Assembly: GCA_024233595.1 (NCBI GenBank)
Contig: JACKPK010000006.1
Coordinates: 62,001 to 126,000 of the forward strand
Direction: 5' to 3'
Origin: Deltaproteobacteria bacterium
Lineage (GTDB): Bacteria > UBA10199 > JADGCS01
DNA: 64,000 nt
The number at the start of each line of letters is the position of its first letter. The stretch's first letter is position 1. The position numbers were made by a program, and so were the translations under genes. The notes under the pieces were generated by a model that had not been told where the DNA came from, searched no databases, and saw only the letters and a program-made list of their open reading frames with translations. Positions 55,880-64,000 of the stretch are shown one piece after another.

Positions 55880-57115
55880 TCACATTGCCATCTCGGTATC
55901 AGACTCATCTAAATTCTCCAAAGAAACAAAATCTCCTATCGCGCTAGGCCACTCATCCGACATGCTGTACGCGACATACAAAGATGTGACTTCCGTTAAA
56001 AATCCCCTAGGGACCAAATTAATTTCAGTTTCTTTGAAAACCATTTTTCTGTTATTAAGAATTGTTTTAAATTCTCCATCTTCAAACACAGCTCCCAATG
56101 TCACCCCTTTCCAAAGAGGATTCAAATGAGGCATCAGTGTTTTACAGACATAAAGATTAACGAGTGCCTGACTCCAAACAGGACCTTTAAATAAATCTTC
56201 AGGAGACACTACATTTAAATCCGGCAAGTGATTATTTGTGATCAAAAACTGCATCATCAAATCAATGAAATCATCACGAGAAATTTTAGGATTTAAACTT
56301 TCAAAGTAATGACTCAAAACATCAAGAACACACCTTATAATAAAACGATTCACCTCTTGTTTTGGCAATATTTTTAAAAGCCTTTGGATCAGGTTTGTAT
56401 CCAAAGAAGAAAATGAGGTCGAATAACTACAAGTCTCGCTGCCCTCTTCTATTTGTTCAAAAAACTTTCGTTCTTCGGGCGGGAATCTTTTTAACATAGC
56501 TCTTCGCAGCATGGGCTGCTTCATGCTCTGAGCATGATCATAATTTAATAAAGTCACCGAAGGGGTCCTTGGGACTAAAATGCCCGCAGACAAAAGCAGC
56601 GGGGTGTAACGAAAGGGAATGTGGCGAATAAGATCTGTTGCCACCAGCCCAACATGATAAAAAAGCTGGGTTTCATGCAATATTCTTGGTGGCAGACCAT
56701 CACAAACCAAACCTTCAAACGAACGATCCCAAGTTGCCTTTTGTATAATCCTGGCCCAGTCTCCATATTGCAAAGCAGAAAACGCAAAGCCATCTCCCCA
56801 ATTGATCAAAGCTTCATGAACCCAGCTGCCTCCTCTTAATTGCTCTTTTTTATACCCAAACCGCATTTCACAATCGCTAAGATCAGTTTTTTTTCCCCTG
56901 GTGCCAATGCTCAATTCTCTTTTAACCCCTGTTAAAAAATCCTTAACATTGCTCGGCACCAAATGACGTGATTCATAAGAAAGATCATAAGCATCAAAAA
57001 TAGGAACACCCAGAACACCACTATCTAGGTTTATACGAAAGGTAGGAGAAAGCGCGCAGTCACGATCAACTAAAGTGTCTCTAAAAAAGAATGGCAGGGT
57101 TGGTTCAAATCTCAT
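55880..57115 (-). CDS. Unknown tandem-family protein, member 2
   Basis: A 411-residue soluble protein with the same layout as its neighbours. The N-terminus has a beta block (TFRINLDSGVLGVPIFDAYD), then HLVPSNVKDFLTG, matching PLVG-x-NL-xx-FL of members 1 and 3, and a Trp-rich helical stretch (SWVHEALINWGDGFAFSALQ). The middle is helical, and the C-terminal beta block carries TEINLVPRGFL, corresponding to ISLVPPVFYK of member 1. It ends LDESDTEMAM, which matches the ADSEMAM of member 3 just before that protein's F-box-like segment, so the protein seems to stop where member 3 continues. No known function. Confidence 0.75.
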   Translation of the reverse strand: MRFEPTLPFFFRDTLVDRDCALSPTFRINLDSGVLGVPIFDAYDLSYESRHLVPSNVKDFLTGVKRELSIGTRGKKTDLSDCEMRFGYKKEQLRGGSWVHEALINWGDGFAFSALQYGDWARIIQKATWDRSFEGLVCDGLPPRILHETQLFYHVGLVATDLIRHIPFRYTPLLLSAGILVPRTPSVTLLNYDHAQSMKQPMLRRAMLKRFPPEERKFFEQIEEGSETCSYSTSFSSLDTNLIQRLLKILPKQEVNRFIIRCVLDVLSHYFESLNPKISRDDFIDLMMQFLITNNHLPDLNVVSPEDLFKGPVWSQALVNLYVCKTLMPHLNPLWKGVTLGAVFEDGEFKTILNNRKMVFKETEINLVPRGFLTEVTSLYVAYSMSDEWPSAIGDFVSLENLDESDTEMAM

Positions 57116-57143
57116 TTTGCTGTCTTATCTCTTTGATGTTCTT

Positions 57144-58112
57144 TTACGCAAAAGCCAATCGGCTATAATCTGGACGCGCTTCCTTAACCCACAAAGGCGC
57201 CTCTTGAACTAAATTCAAATAACTTAAAATGTTGGCGACTAAACCCTCAGGCAATTGCTCCATGGCCATTTCGGAATCGGCAGATTGCACGTACTCCAAC
57301 TGCAAACGTGGCAACTGACCAATGCCAATGGGTTGCAAGAAAACCCGCACACCTTCCATGGGCATGTGGCTCAACACACCGTACTGAGAAAAATCAATGC
57401 CCCCAAAATACTTTAAGCGCATGCCGTGGATTCCTTTGACTGTGCCTTGATCTGGCTTATAAGGATCCACAACACCTTCTTGTTCCAAAAGTTCTCGCGC
57501 ATGGTTTGGCAACACAGCACGATTAGATAATGTGCTCAGCCCAAACAACTTACGCAGCATTAAAATGACCGCACCCTGAATGATTTGATTTTGCACCGGA
57601 CGAGCAAGCGCACTTAATAACAAAACCTCATCCACCCGCAGGTGATCGGAGCTAAGTGCGATATCACTTTCTATTGATTTGGATGCCATCACACCAGAAT
57701 GATCGGCAAAGACTTTAGGGTCGATCTGAGGCAAGGCATTAAAAAAATGAAAATAAGGAATCTCCAAAGGCAAATCCAAAACGGTTTTTTGCAACACACT
57801 GCTTTGGTCGTTAGGCCTGGTTTTCCAAAAAACACTTTGCCGAACATTCACTCCATTTGCGGCATTCAGGCCAAGTCGAACACAACGCAAGGACCGATCA
57901 ACACCGCCAGAAAATCGAAAACCAGCTTCTTTTCCAGGGATATTAAAATGAAATCTATTTGAAGGTGCGGCTCCCAAAAAGGGAGTGAGATTTTTACCAA
58001 CAAGCGGCACAGGTTCAAAACCAGATGGGCCTAAAACAGGACCGCAAAGCACACCTGAGTTAAGATCGAGCGCAAAAGAGGTCGGCCAGGATGACAGTTG
58101 GGGTTGGGTCAT
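57144..58112 (-). CDS. Unknown tandem-family protein, member 3, with F-box-like C-terminus
   Basis: A 322-residue protein, first gene of the three-gene minus-strand row. The N-terminus is FALDLNSGVLCGPVLGPSGF, then PLVGKNLTPFLG, SGGVDRSLRCVRLGLNAANG and RQSVFWKTRPND, all aligning with members 1 and 2. The C-terminus (residues 279-322) reads DSEMAMEQLPEGLVANILSY followed by LNLVQEAPLWVKEARPDYSR and LAFA. LPEGLVANILSYLNLV fits the F-box consensus (L-P-x-x-L-x-x-x-I-L-x-x-L), the segment by which eukaryotic F-box proteins bind Skp1. Bacterial F-box proteins are known mostly as effectors of host-associated bacteria. No secretion signal is recognised. The upstream 250 bp are shared with the divergent groES promoter and contain a TTCGC-AATA-GCGAA dyad at 58197-58210. 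Confidence 0.75.
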   Translation of the reverse strand: MTQPQLSSWPTSFALDLNSGVLCGPVLGPSGFEPVPLVGKNLTPFLGAAPSNRFHFNIPGKEAGFRFSGGVDRSLRCVRLGLNAANGVNVRQSVFWKTRPNDQSSVLQKTVLDLPLEIPYFHFFNALPQIDPKVFADHSGVMASKSIESDIALSSDHLRVDEVLLLSALARPVQNQIIQGAVILMLRKLFGLSTLSNRAVLPNHARELLEQEGVVDPYKPDQGTVKGIHGMRLKYFGGIDFSQYGVLSHMPMEGVRVFLQPIGIGQLPRLQLEYVQSADSEMAMEQLPEGLVANILSYLNLVQEAPLWVKEARPDYSRLAFA

Positions 58113-58365
58113 GTTCCTCGCAGTTGCAAAACGTCATAATTAAAGAGGCTCTTCCAAGAACCTTCCAAACCGCGACTCAATCAATTTTGCTTAATTTTCG
58201 CAATAGCGAAGTTTATCTTTCCCAAACCCAATTAAACTCTTTATTTTCAACAGCTTATAAAAAAGACATTCAAAATCAAAATCCCTTATCCATTTGTGGA
58301 TGCAAAATGAAGCAAATGGAACAGAGAAATCAGGCCTAAAAACAAAAAAAATAACCCACGCCCTG

Positions 58366-58393
58366 TTGACAGCAACAAAAGCGAATCTATATT
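58366..58393 (+). promoter_or_regulatory. Sigma-70 promoter of groESL
   Basis: TTGACA (58366-58371), 16 bp, TATATT (58388-58393). A nearly perfect housekeeping promoter about 125 bp before groES. Confidence 0.75.
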
Positions 58394-58415
58394 GCCTTCC
58401 AATCTTAGACACAGC

Positions 58416-58434
58416 GCTTGGGCTTGTCCCAAGC
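58416..58434. promoter_or_regulatory. Inverted repeat in the groESL leader
   Basis: GCTTGGG-CTTGT-CCCAAGC, a perfect 7-bp dyad 16-34 bp after the predicted transcript start. It does not match the CIRCE heat-shock operator (TTAGCACTC repeats), which is absent. It could be a different repressor site or a structured leader. Confidence 0.5.
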
Positions 58435-58518
58435 TGCTTTTAATAAATTTTTGATTTTGTTGGGCCTTTTGCATTGGCAAGTGGTCCATTCAACTTTTGA
58501 TGCCGTTAGGAGGTAACA

Positions 58519-58821
58519 ATGGCAAAAAAACTCAAAATTCGTCCTTTGCATGATCGTTTGATCGTCAAAAGATTAGAAGAAGAGCAAAAAACAAAGGGTG
58601 GAATCATCATTCCTGATTCTGCAAAAGAAAAACCCCAAGAAGCTGAAGTCTTAGCCGTTGGCAATGGTAAAACTTTGGAAGATGGCAAAAATCAGCCCTT
58701 GGATGTTAAAGTTGGCGATAAAATCTTGTTCTCCAAGTACGCTGGCACAGAAATCAAAGTGGAAGGTGAAGACTACCTCATCCTTAAAGAGGATGACGTT
58801 CAAGCGATCATCGAAGCTTAA
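58519..58821 (+). CDS. groES: Co-chaperonin GroES
   Basis: GroES is the lid of the GroEL folding chamber. The 100-residue protein has KLKIRPLHDRLIVKRLEEEQ, KTKGGIIIPDSAKEKPQEAE with the mobile loop, VLAVGNG, VKVGDKILFSKYAGTEIKVE and EDYLILKEDDVQAIIE. An AGGAGGT ribosome-binding site lies 5 bp before the ATG. groEL follows after 68 bp. A well-formed sigma-70 promoter lies upstream. Confidence 0.97.
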   Translation: MAKKLKIRPLHDRLIVKRLEEEQKTKGGIIIPDSAKEKPQEAEVLAVGNGKTLEDGKNQPLDVKVGDKILFSKYAGTEIKVEGEDYLILKEDDVQAIIEA

Positions 58822-58889
58822 TTCAAATTCCAGTTTGCTCAAATCAGTTGAGAACTTCGACTCTTTTGACAAACAAATGGAGGTAAATC

Positions 58890-60545
58890 ATGGCTAAGGA
58901 AATTATTTTTGACGAAGCAGCCAGAGGAAAAATCCTAAAAGGTGTTAACACTTTGGCAAACGCAGTCAAAACAACATTAGGACCTAAAGGTCGTAACGTT
59001 GTTATCGAAAAATCTTTTGGTTCTCCTGTGATCACCAAAGACGGTGTGACAGTCGCAAAAGAAATCGAACTCGAAAACAAATTCGAAAACATGGGCGCGC
59101 AAATGGTGAAAGAAGTTGCTTCTAAAACTTCTGACACTGCTGGCGACGGCACAACAACAGCAACAATTTTGGCTCAAGCGATCTACCGCGAAGGTTCAAA
59201 AATTGTAACAGCTGGCCACAACCCTATGGCAATCAAACGCGGTATTGATAAAGCTGTTTCTCACGTTGTTGAGCAACTTCAAAAAATCTCTAAGCCCGTT
59301 AAAAACAACAAAGAGATCGCTCAAGTGGGTACAATCTCTGCCAACAACGACGAAACAATCGGCAACATCATTGCAGAGGCCATGGAGAAAGTTGGCAAAG
59401 AAGGCGTGATCACAGTTGAAGAAGCAAAAAGCATGGAAACAACATTAGATGTTGTAGAAGGCATGCAATTCGACCGCGGTTACTTGTCTCCTTACTTTGT
59501 AACAGACGCTGACCGTATGGAAGCTGTGTTGGAAAATGCTTTGATTCTCATCCACGAGAAAAAAATCGCCAACATGAAAGAACTTGTTCCTCTGCTAGAA
59601 GCTTCTGCAAAAATGGGTCGTCCTTTGTTGATCATTGCTGAAGACATTGAAGGCGAAGCCTTGGCAACTTTGGTTGTGAACAAATTGCGTGGCACATTGC
59701 AAGTGGCTGCTGTTAAAGCACCTGGCTTTGGTGACCGTCGTAAATCTATGTTGGAAGACATTGCTACTTTAACTGGTGGCCAACTTATCGCTGAAGAATT
59801 GGGTCTTAACCTTGAAGCCGCTGGCATTGAGGTTCTTGGCCAAGCTAAGCGTGTTGTTGTCGACAAAGAAAACACAACAATCGTTGATGGCGCTGGTAAA
59901 AAAGCTGACCTTAAAGCTCGTGTTGATCAAATTCGTCGCCAAGTTGAAGAAACTTCTTCTGACTACGACCGCGAAAAACTTCAAGAGCGTTTGGCTAAAT
60001 TGGTTGGCGGCGTTGCCGTGATCAATGTTGGTGCTGCAACAGAAACTGAAATGAAAGAAAAGAAAGCTCGTGTTGAAGATGCATTGCACGCAACACGCGC
60101 TGCTGTTGAAGAAGGCATTGTCCCTGGTGGCGGTGTTGCGCTTCTTCGCGCTGGCAGAAATCTTGATTCACTTCTTAAAGAAGTCGAAGAAGAAGAAGCT
60201 TTTGGCGTGAAAATCATTCAACGTTCTTTGCAAGAGCCATTACGCCAAATCTCTGTGAACAGCGGCATTGAAGGTGCTATTGTTCTTAACAAAGTTTTGG
60301 AAGGCAAAGATAGCTTTGGTTACAACGCTCGTACTGACAAGTACGAAGACCTTATCAAAGCTGGCGTGATCGATCCGACTAAAGTGACTCGTAACGCTTT
60401 GCAAAACGCAGCTAGCGTATCAGCTCTTATGCTCACAACAGAAGCCATGATTGCTGATAAGCCTGAAGAAAAAGACAACGCTCCTGCTGGTGGCCCAGGA
60501 ATGGGTGGCATGGGCGGTATGGGAGGCATGGGCGGCATGATGTAA
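58890..60545 (+). CDS. groEL: Chaperonin GroEL
   Basis: The 551-residue ATP-dependent folding chamber. Key blocks are TTLGPKGRNVVIEKSFGSPV, DGVTVAKEIELE, DTAGDGTTTATILAQAI with the catalytic Asp, EGMQFDRGYLSPYFVTD, KAPGFGDRRKSMLEDIATLT and the signature AAVEEGIVPGGGVALL. The C-terminus carries the usual Gly-Met repeat (GMGGMGGMGGMGGMM). TGGAGGT precedes the ATG by 6 bp. A 13-bp hairpin starts at the stop codon. Confidence 0.98.
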   Translation: MAKEIIFDEAARGKILKGVNTLANAVKTTLGPKGRNVVIEKSFGSPVITKDGVTVAKEIELENKFENMGAQMVKEVASKTSDTAGDGTTTATILAQAIYREGSKIVTAGHNPMAIKRGIDKAVSHVVEQLQKISKPVKNNKEIAQVGTISANNDETIGNIIAEAMEKVGKEGVITVEEAKSMETTLDVVEGMQFDRGYLSPYFVTDADRMEAVLENALILIHEKKIANMKELVPLLEASAKMGRPLLIIAEDIEGEALATLVVNKLRGTLQVAAVKAPGFGDRRKSMLEDIATLTGGQLIAEELGLNLEAAGIEVLGQAKRVVVDKENTTIVDGAGKKADLKARVDQIRRQVEETSSDYDREKLQERLAKLVGGVAVINVGAATETEMKEKKARVEDALHATRAAVEEGIVPGGGVALLRAGRNLDSLLKEVEEEEAFGVKIIQRSLQEPLRQISVNSGIEGAIVLNKVLEGKDSFGYNARTDKYEDLIKAGVIDPTKVTRNALQNAASVSALMLTTEAMIADKPEEKDNAPAGGPGMGGMGGMGGMGGMM

Positions 60546-60573
60546 TTTGATTTTGCTTTAGCAAAATCAAATT
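60544..60573 (+). repeat. Perfect 13-bp hairpin overlapping the groEL stop
   Basis: AATTTGATTTTGC and GCAAAATCAAATT around a TTTA loop. No T-run follows, so it is more likely an mRNA 3' stem or a repeat than a terminator. Confidence 0.6.
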
Positions 60574-60574
60574 A

Positions 60575-60630
60575 CCCTGAGTCCTTCGACTCTTCGCCTG
60601 AAGCGAATCGCTCAGGACAAGTCGAAGGTA
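60575..60630. repeat. Palindromic dispersed repeat
   Basis: CCTTCGACT pairs with AGTCGAAGG around an inner CCTGA-AGCGAATCGCT-CAGG structure. This is a two-stem palindrome of the dispersed intergenic type. Confidence 0.6.
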
Positions 60631-60671
60631 TCGAGGAATATTCTGCCGCAGAGCTTCTCTCTGCTTAAATT

Positions 60672-60707
60672 TAAAAAACGCCTCTTAATATTAAGAGGCG
60701 TTTTTTT
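60672..60707. terminator. Bidirectional terminator after groEL
   Basis: CGCCTCTTAAT and ATTAAGAGGCG form a perfect 11-bp stem flanked by six A residues and eight T residues, serving groEL on the plus strand and the convergent ATPase gene on the minus strand. Confidence 0.85.
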
Positions 60708-60709
60708 TG

Positions 60710-61951
60710 TCATCCCGGACTCAAGTCCGATAATCCAAGCGCCTCAACCCATGCAAAATAATTATCCAAAGTCACAATCTGTCCCTTTTGTAAAGACAGC
60801 TCCTGACGAGCCTGATCCAAAGCTCTGCTTTCTCTGAATTCAACAGCGGGATCATCTAATGAATAACACGCCTGAAACAAATCGAGAGGTTCTCCATTTT
60901 CCGTTGTCACAAAATCAATTTCATACCCATTTTTAGTCAGATAATAAGACACATCATAACCTGCTCTCCTCAAATCCAAGTAAATAAGATTTTCAAACAA
61001 CTGACTTTTAAATTCCTGAGCATGTAAAGAATTTGCAACAACCAAGCCTGTGCCAATAATGTAATTTTATTAGGATTCACATTTTACGACGCTCAGATTC
61101 AGAATAAAGAGAAAAGAAAGCTATGCTTCCTCTAGATGATCGATATATTCATACAGAGAATCTTTCCCCACTTTAAAACCCTTACTCTTTATAGTATTAA
61201 AATGTTTATAACTGAAAAGCTTGTTGCCGGTTACGAACCAACTGACGCACCAGATTACGCACAACCGCAATATTACTAATTTGATGTCGTCACAATATCG
61301 CGAACAAGGTCTTATGAAGATATTCTGTAAATAGTTTTTCTATAATTTGTATTAAGGATCTGGAAAAACCACCAACCATAAGATAATCTAAAAGATGTTT
61401 TTTACATTATGATTAAATTCTTTGCCCAAACGGTTAATAGGTAAAGTGATGTCAAAAGAAAGATACTCAATTAGCTACTTCTGTTGTCCTGCCTCTATGC
61501 AGGGTTAGGAAATTCTTTGCTCAGAAGTTTGCCGAAGAGCCTGTAACAAATATTTCTTTTTTTTTTGACTGTCTATAACCTTCAAAACAACAGACCAACA
61601 GAGCATTTTGAATTTCATCAAAAAAGAAAATACAAAGTTCTATTGTGATTTTCGGGTAGCTCATAAAATGATCACCAATTGTCCCAAATCTTCTGCAGAA
61701 AAGGGCAACAAGCGCTCATCTTCAAAGTTAATAAACAAAATCTGTTCGGGCTGAATTCCATTATCCAATAATTTTTGAATAGTCTGAAAAAGAAAAAACG
61801 ATTTTCCTGTTCTGCGCATTCCTATGGCCACACGAATTTTTTGTGGCAAATCAGGAAAACAAAGGGGGCGTTTTACGAGATTGTGCGAAACCAATTTATC
61901 CCAAAATTCTCCAACCAAATCAGGGAGCAAGGCTCTTAAATTTTCCTTCAT
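60710..61951 (-). pseudogene. AAA_14/DUF4143-type ATPase, middle unreadable
   Basis: The N-terminus (from ATG 61949-61951, MKENLRALLPDLVGEFWDKL) contains Walker A in VAIGMRRTGKSFFLFQTI and ILFINFEDERL, hallmarks of the AAA_14 ATPase family. The C-terminus at 60710-61045 has HAQEFKSQLFENLIYLDLRR, NGYEIDFVTTENGEPLDLFQ and the ACYSLDD of DUF4143, the nuclease-like half of these proteins. Between 61046 and 61660 the sequence has no open frame. Together the pieces have the normal length of about 400 residues. The last residues, SDLSPG, are coded by a dispersed repeat. Such ATPases are common in genomic islands; their substrate is unknown. Confidence 0.75.
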
Positions 61952-61985
61952 ATGAAGAAATTTTATTACAAATTCATCATTATTC

Positions 61986-62015
61986 AAAGTATAAAAAATA
62001 TATATTTTATACTTT
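61986..62015. promoter_or_regulatory. AT-rich perfect dyad before the ATPase gene
   Basis: AAAGTATAAAA and TTTTATACTTT, 11-bp perfect arms with an 8-base AT spacer, 34 bp upstream of the ATPase start and 40 bp after the upstream gene's end. It is a plausible operator or terminator. Confidence 0.45.
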
Positions 62016-62054
62016 TTAAAATGATAAAATACAATAACTTATTGTTTTTGCTAA

Positions 62055-62492
62055 TCAAACAAGCGGGGGCAATGCTTTTTCGATATTGCCCACACCAAGC
62101 GCGCGAGCAAATCGAATATCGATTTCGCTAGGAGTTCCATCGTTATAAAAAGCTCGAAAAGCCAAAATGAACTCAGTGACACTTTGCCTTAATGGTATTG
62201 ATGTAAAAATATGACCTTTTGAGTCTTTTGGGGCCAGCCAATTCATGTAATTTAAAATAACTTTTTCTTCTTCTAAAGCGTGCTGCCGATCAACAAGATC
62301 AACAAGACGAATTTGCTTAGATTTATTTTTGCTTTGCTCTGTAAATCTGTTTCCAAGACTTGTTGCATCCGCAGGATTAAAATAAAGAAAAGCCATAACT
62401 GAATAAGCAAACAACTGAAAATCTTCATTATCCTTAGGTAGCGGAATCCCACTAAAACTAAATCTCTTTCTCTTTTGTGACATCACAATCAT
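62055..62492 (-). CDS. Unknown small protein, downstream partner
   Basis: A 145-residue protein with no recognised family. It is basic at the N-terminus (MSQKRKRFSFSGIPLPKDNE) and then helical (FQLFAYSVMAFLYFNPADAT, VTEFILAFRAFYNDGTPSEI), with a C-terminal FARALGVGNIEKALPPLV. There is no signal peptide. It follows the gene at 62500 by 7 bp, so the two form an operon and may be co-functional, for example a toxin-antitoxin-like pair. That suggestion is based only on size and spacing. ATG at residue 4 is an alternative start. Confidence 0.55.
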   Translation of the reverse strand: MIVMSQKRKRFSFSGIPLPKDNEDFQLFAYSVMAFLYFNPADATSLGNRFTEQSKNKSKQIRLVDLVDRQHALEEEKVILNYMNWLAPKDSKGHIFTSIPLRQSVTEFILAFRAFYNDGTPSEIDIRFARALGVGNIEKALPPLV

Positions 62493-62499
62493 GATAAAA

Positions 62500-62778
62500 T
62501 CATAAAGATCTTGCGCTCCTCAGAGCCTCTTTCTGAGCCTCAGAAAAACTTTTTTCATTCTCAGAATCAAGATAGTAACGATCACTAATGATATGCCTAC
62601 GCTCAAGCCGAACCTGCGGATCTTCACCCAAGATAACCTGAACAAGGCTTCTTCTGCTCGCTTTATTGTGTTTAAAAACCCAAACAGCGTGAGTGCGATG
62701 CATTTCATTCATAGCCGAAAAAGACTCATAGACTTTATCAGAAATAAGATCTTTGACTTCTTTTGTATATCGGGCCAT
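62500..62778 (-). CDS. Unknown small protein, upstream partner
   Basis: A 92-residue protein starting MARYTKEVKDLISDKVYESF. It is basic and helical, with a possible beta pair in the middle (HAVWVFKHNKASRRSLVQVI) and a charged C-terminus (SENEKSFSEAQKEALRSARS). No family is recognised. It is translated just before the 145-residue gene with 7 bp between them. Located next to a DUF4143-type ATPase in a repeat- and indel-rich accessory region. Confidence 0.55.
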   Translation of the reverse strand: MARYTKEVKDLISDKVYESFSAMNEMHRTHAVWVFKHNKASRRSLVQVILGEDPQVRLERRHIISDRYYLDSENEKSFSEAQKEALRSARSL

Positions 62779-64000
62779 GGAAAAGATCTTCTAACAAAAT
62801 ACAAACGAGAGTCTGTTCAGAAGCGGCAATTTGACATGACAAAATAAAAGTCGACTACTTTTTTCCAAATGCTTCAGTTTTTAATTCTGTTTGTTGCTTG
62901 CACAATGCAATTTCTACTTCATGCAGCATTTTCGAACAACGGATTTAAATTGAGAATAACGCTTTCTTAAACAGGAAGCCTTGTTAACTGACTCAAATGA
63001 TAGGAAGAATTTGCTTAGACCAAAGCTTTACTTCGTCATCACCCATCACACTCCAAGCGCAAACCCAGCTCCATGCTTGAAGAAAACTCGAGACGCACAA
63101 AGTCGGGGTGTCTGTCGGTAAACGCGCCAGATTCAAAGATAGCAGTAAAATCGCTTTTGAAACGACTTAAATAAGAATCATTTTGAGTCAAATGACTTCA
63201 TTTAAAGCAACTGAGATTTTTTCAAGACAACCACTGTTTTCTGGATTCACAAAAGGCATGGGCCTTGTTCAAAAACTAAAAGATGCAAAAACCGTATTCG
63301 TTCTTTACTAACACGACGTTTATAAAAATCATTGGATAAAAAATTTGTAAAGACGCCTGCGAAAAATCAGCCCCATTTTTCTCGCATTCTGAAAACAATT
63401 AAAAAGCTCATTTAAAACGACAAATGAGCTTCTCAGCGCAGTCTCAATTCGTTTTGAATATCATGTTCTTAAAATAATATTTGTGTTGAAACACCGTGCT
63501 CAATTTAAGAAACCATCAACGCAAAATTTTTCATTAACTCATCAAAACTAATTTCAACAAATTCAGCGTAGGAGGCACAGATCACTCTTGGAGCTGACTC
63601 ACTTTCTTTGCTGACGTAATATCAATAGGATGCTCGTTGTTGAGCGCCATGCGCCTTCTTTTGATTCAAGGCCGCACGCCCTTCTTCTGTAGCATCAAGT
63701 TTATTTTGGCAAAATAAAAAAATCAAATACGATGTCGCCAGTCCCGTAACGCTAGCAGCACCCAATAAAAAAACATTCACCCCCTGCTATGGACAAAGCT
63801 AATTATTCAAAACAAATTCGGTCGCACTGCTTAAAGAACTAAAAACACCTCATCAGAGATATTTCTTAACACAAAAAGCTGCCTAAAGTTCATAATGGCG
63901 GCTTTAAATAAATGTGTTTGATTTTGACGCAAGACTCAGTACGAAATTTTGCCACTGCAGGTCTTAGCCGTTTGATCTGTTGCTTTAACTGCTTTTACAA
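62779..64000. other. Window end without readable gene; membrane-protein remnant on the minus strand
   Basis: No complete frame is found. The complement of about 63505-63790 reads as the end of a membrane protein: VFLLGAASVTGLATSYLIFL followed by FCQNKLDATEEGRAALNQKK, and in another frame SAPRVICASYAEFVEISFDE and LMKNFALMVS before a stop. The style resembles the orphan membrane proteins elsewhere in the window. The rest shows the same indel noise as other patches. Confidence 0.45.

Overview
The window looks like a piece of chromosome from a Gram-negative, deltaproteobacterial-type bacterium, possibly Bdellovibrionota or a related candidate phylum. The evidence is a TonB-dependent receptor, several lipobox lipoproteins, a LamG surface protein, secDF-yajC, GG-N10-GC sigma-54 promoters with an NtrC-type activator, and a prfA-prmC-murA-hisD order. 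The lineage is inferred from gene content only.

Layout. 1-6.9 kb: damaged 3' end of purH, a long stretch with no readable gene, a broken mazEF-like pair, damaged trpB and trpA. 7-9.4 kb: remnants of an AraC-type regulator and a monothiol glutaredoxin. 9.4-15.3 kb: rho, argH, lysA (intact at its 5' end only), a broken class IV aminotransferase and a tRNA-Ser. 15.9-26.4 kb: PuuD-like membrane protein, TonB receptor, LPG-synthase-like flippase, orphan membrane protein, leuS and topA. 26.6-33.7 kb: small protein behind a Fur-box-like site, NtrC-family activator coupled to a small downstream gene, and a secreted-protein/LamG-lipoprotein operon. Both the activator and the operon have sigma-54 promoters. 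33.7-44.1 kb: minus-strand housekeeping series helicase-tgt-yajC-secD-secF-prfA-prmC-murA-hisD. 44.1-46.8 kb: repeat-rich region around a broken Gly-rich membrane gene. 46.8-54.7 kb: orphan membrane protein, sdaA, lipoproteins, methyltransferase and a lemA/TPM cluster. 54.7-58.1 kb: three tandem paralogues of unknown function, one ending in an F-box-like segment. 58.3-60.7 kb: groES-groEL. 60.7-64 kb: broken DUF4143-type ATPase, two small unknown genes and an unreadable end.

An important caution: clean stretches alternate with stretches full of single-base indels, and the boundaries fall inside genes (purH, trpB, lysA, the LamG lipoprotein, the ATPase). Within one gene hundreds of bases can be perfect while the rest shifts frame every few codons. 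This fits noisy, unpolished sequence patches better than natural decay, so the broken biosynthetic genes should not be read as auxotrophies without checking.

The most interesting biology is the tandem family with the F-box-like C-terminus, a possible eukaryote-directed trait, and the self-contained sigma-54 module: an activator with its own sigma-54 promoter next to a surface-protein operon with another.
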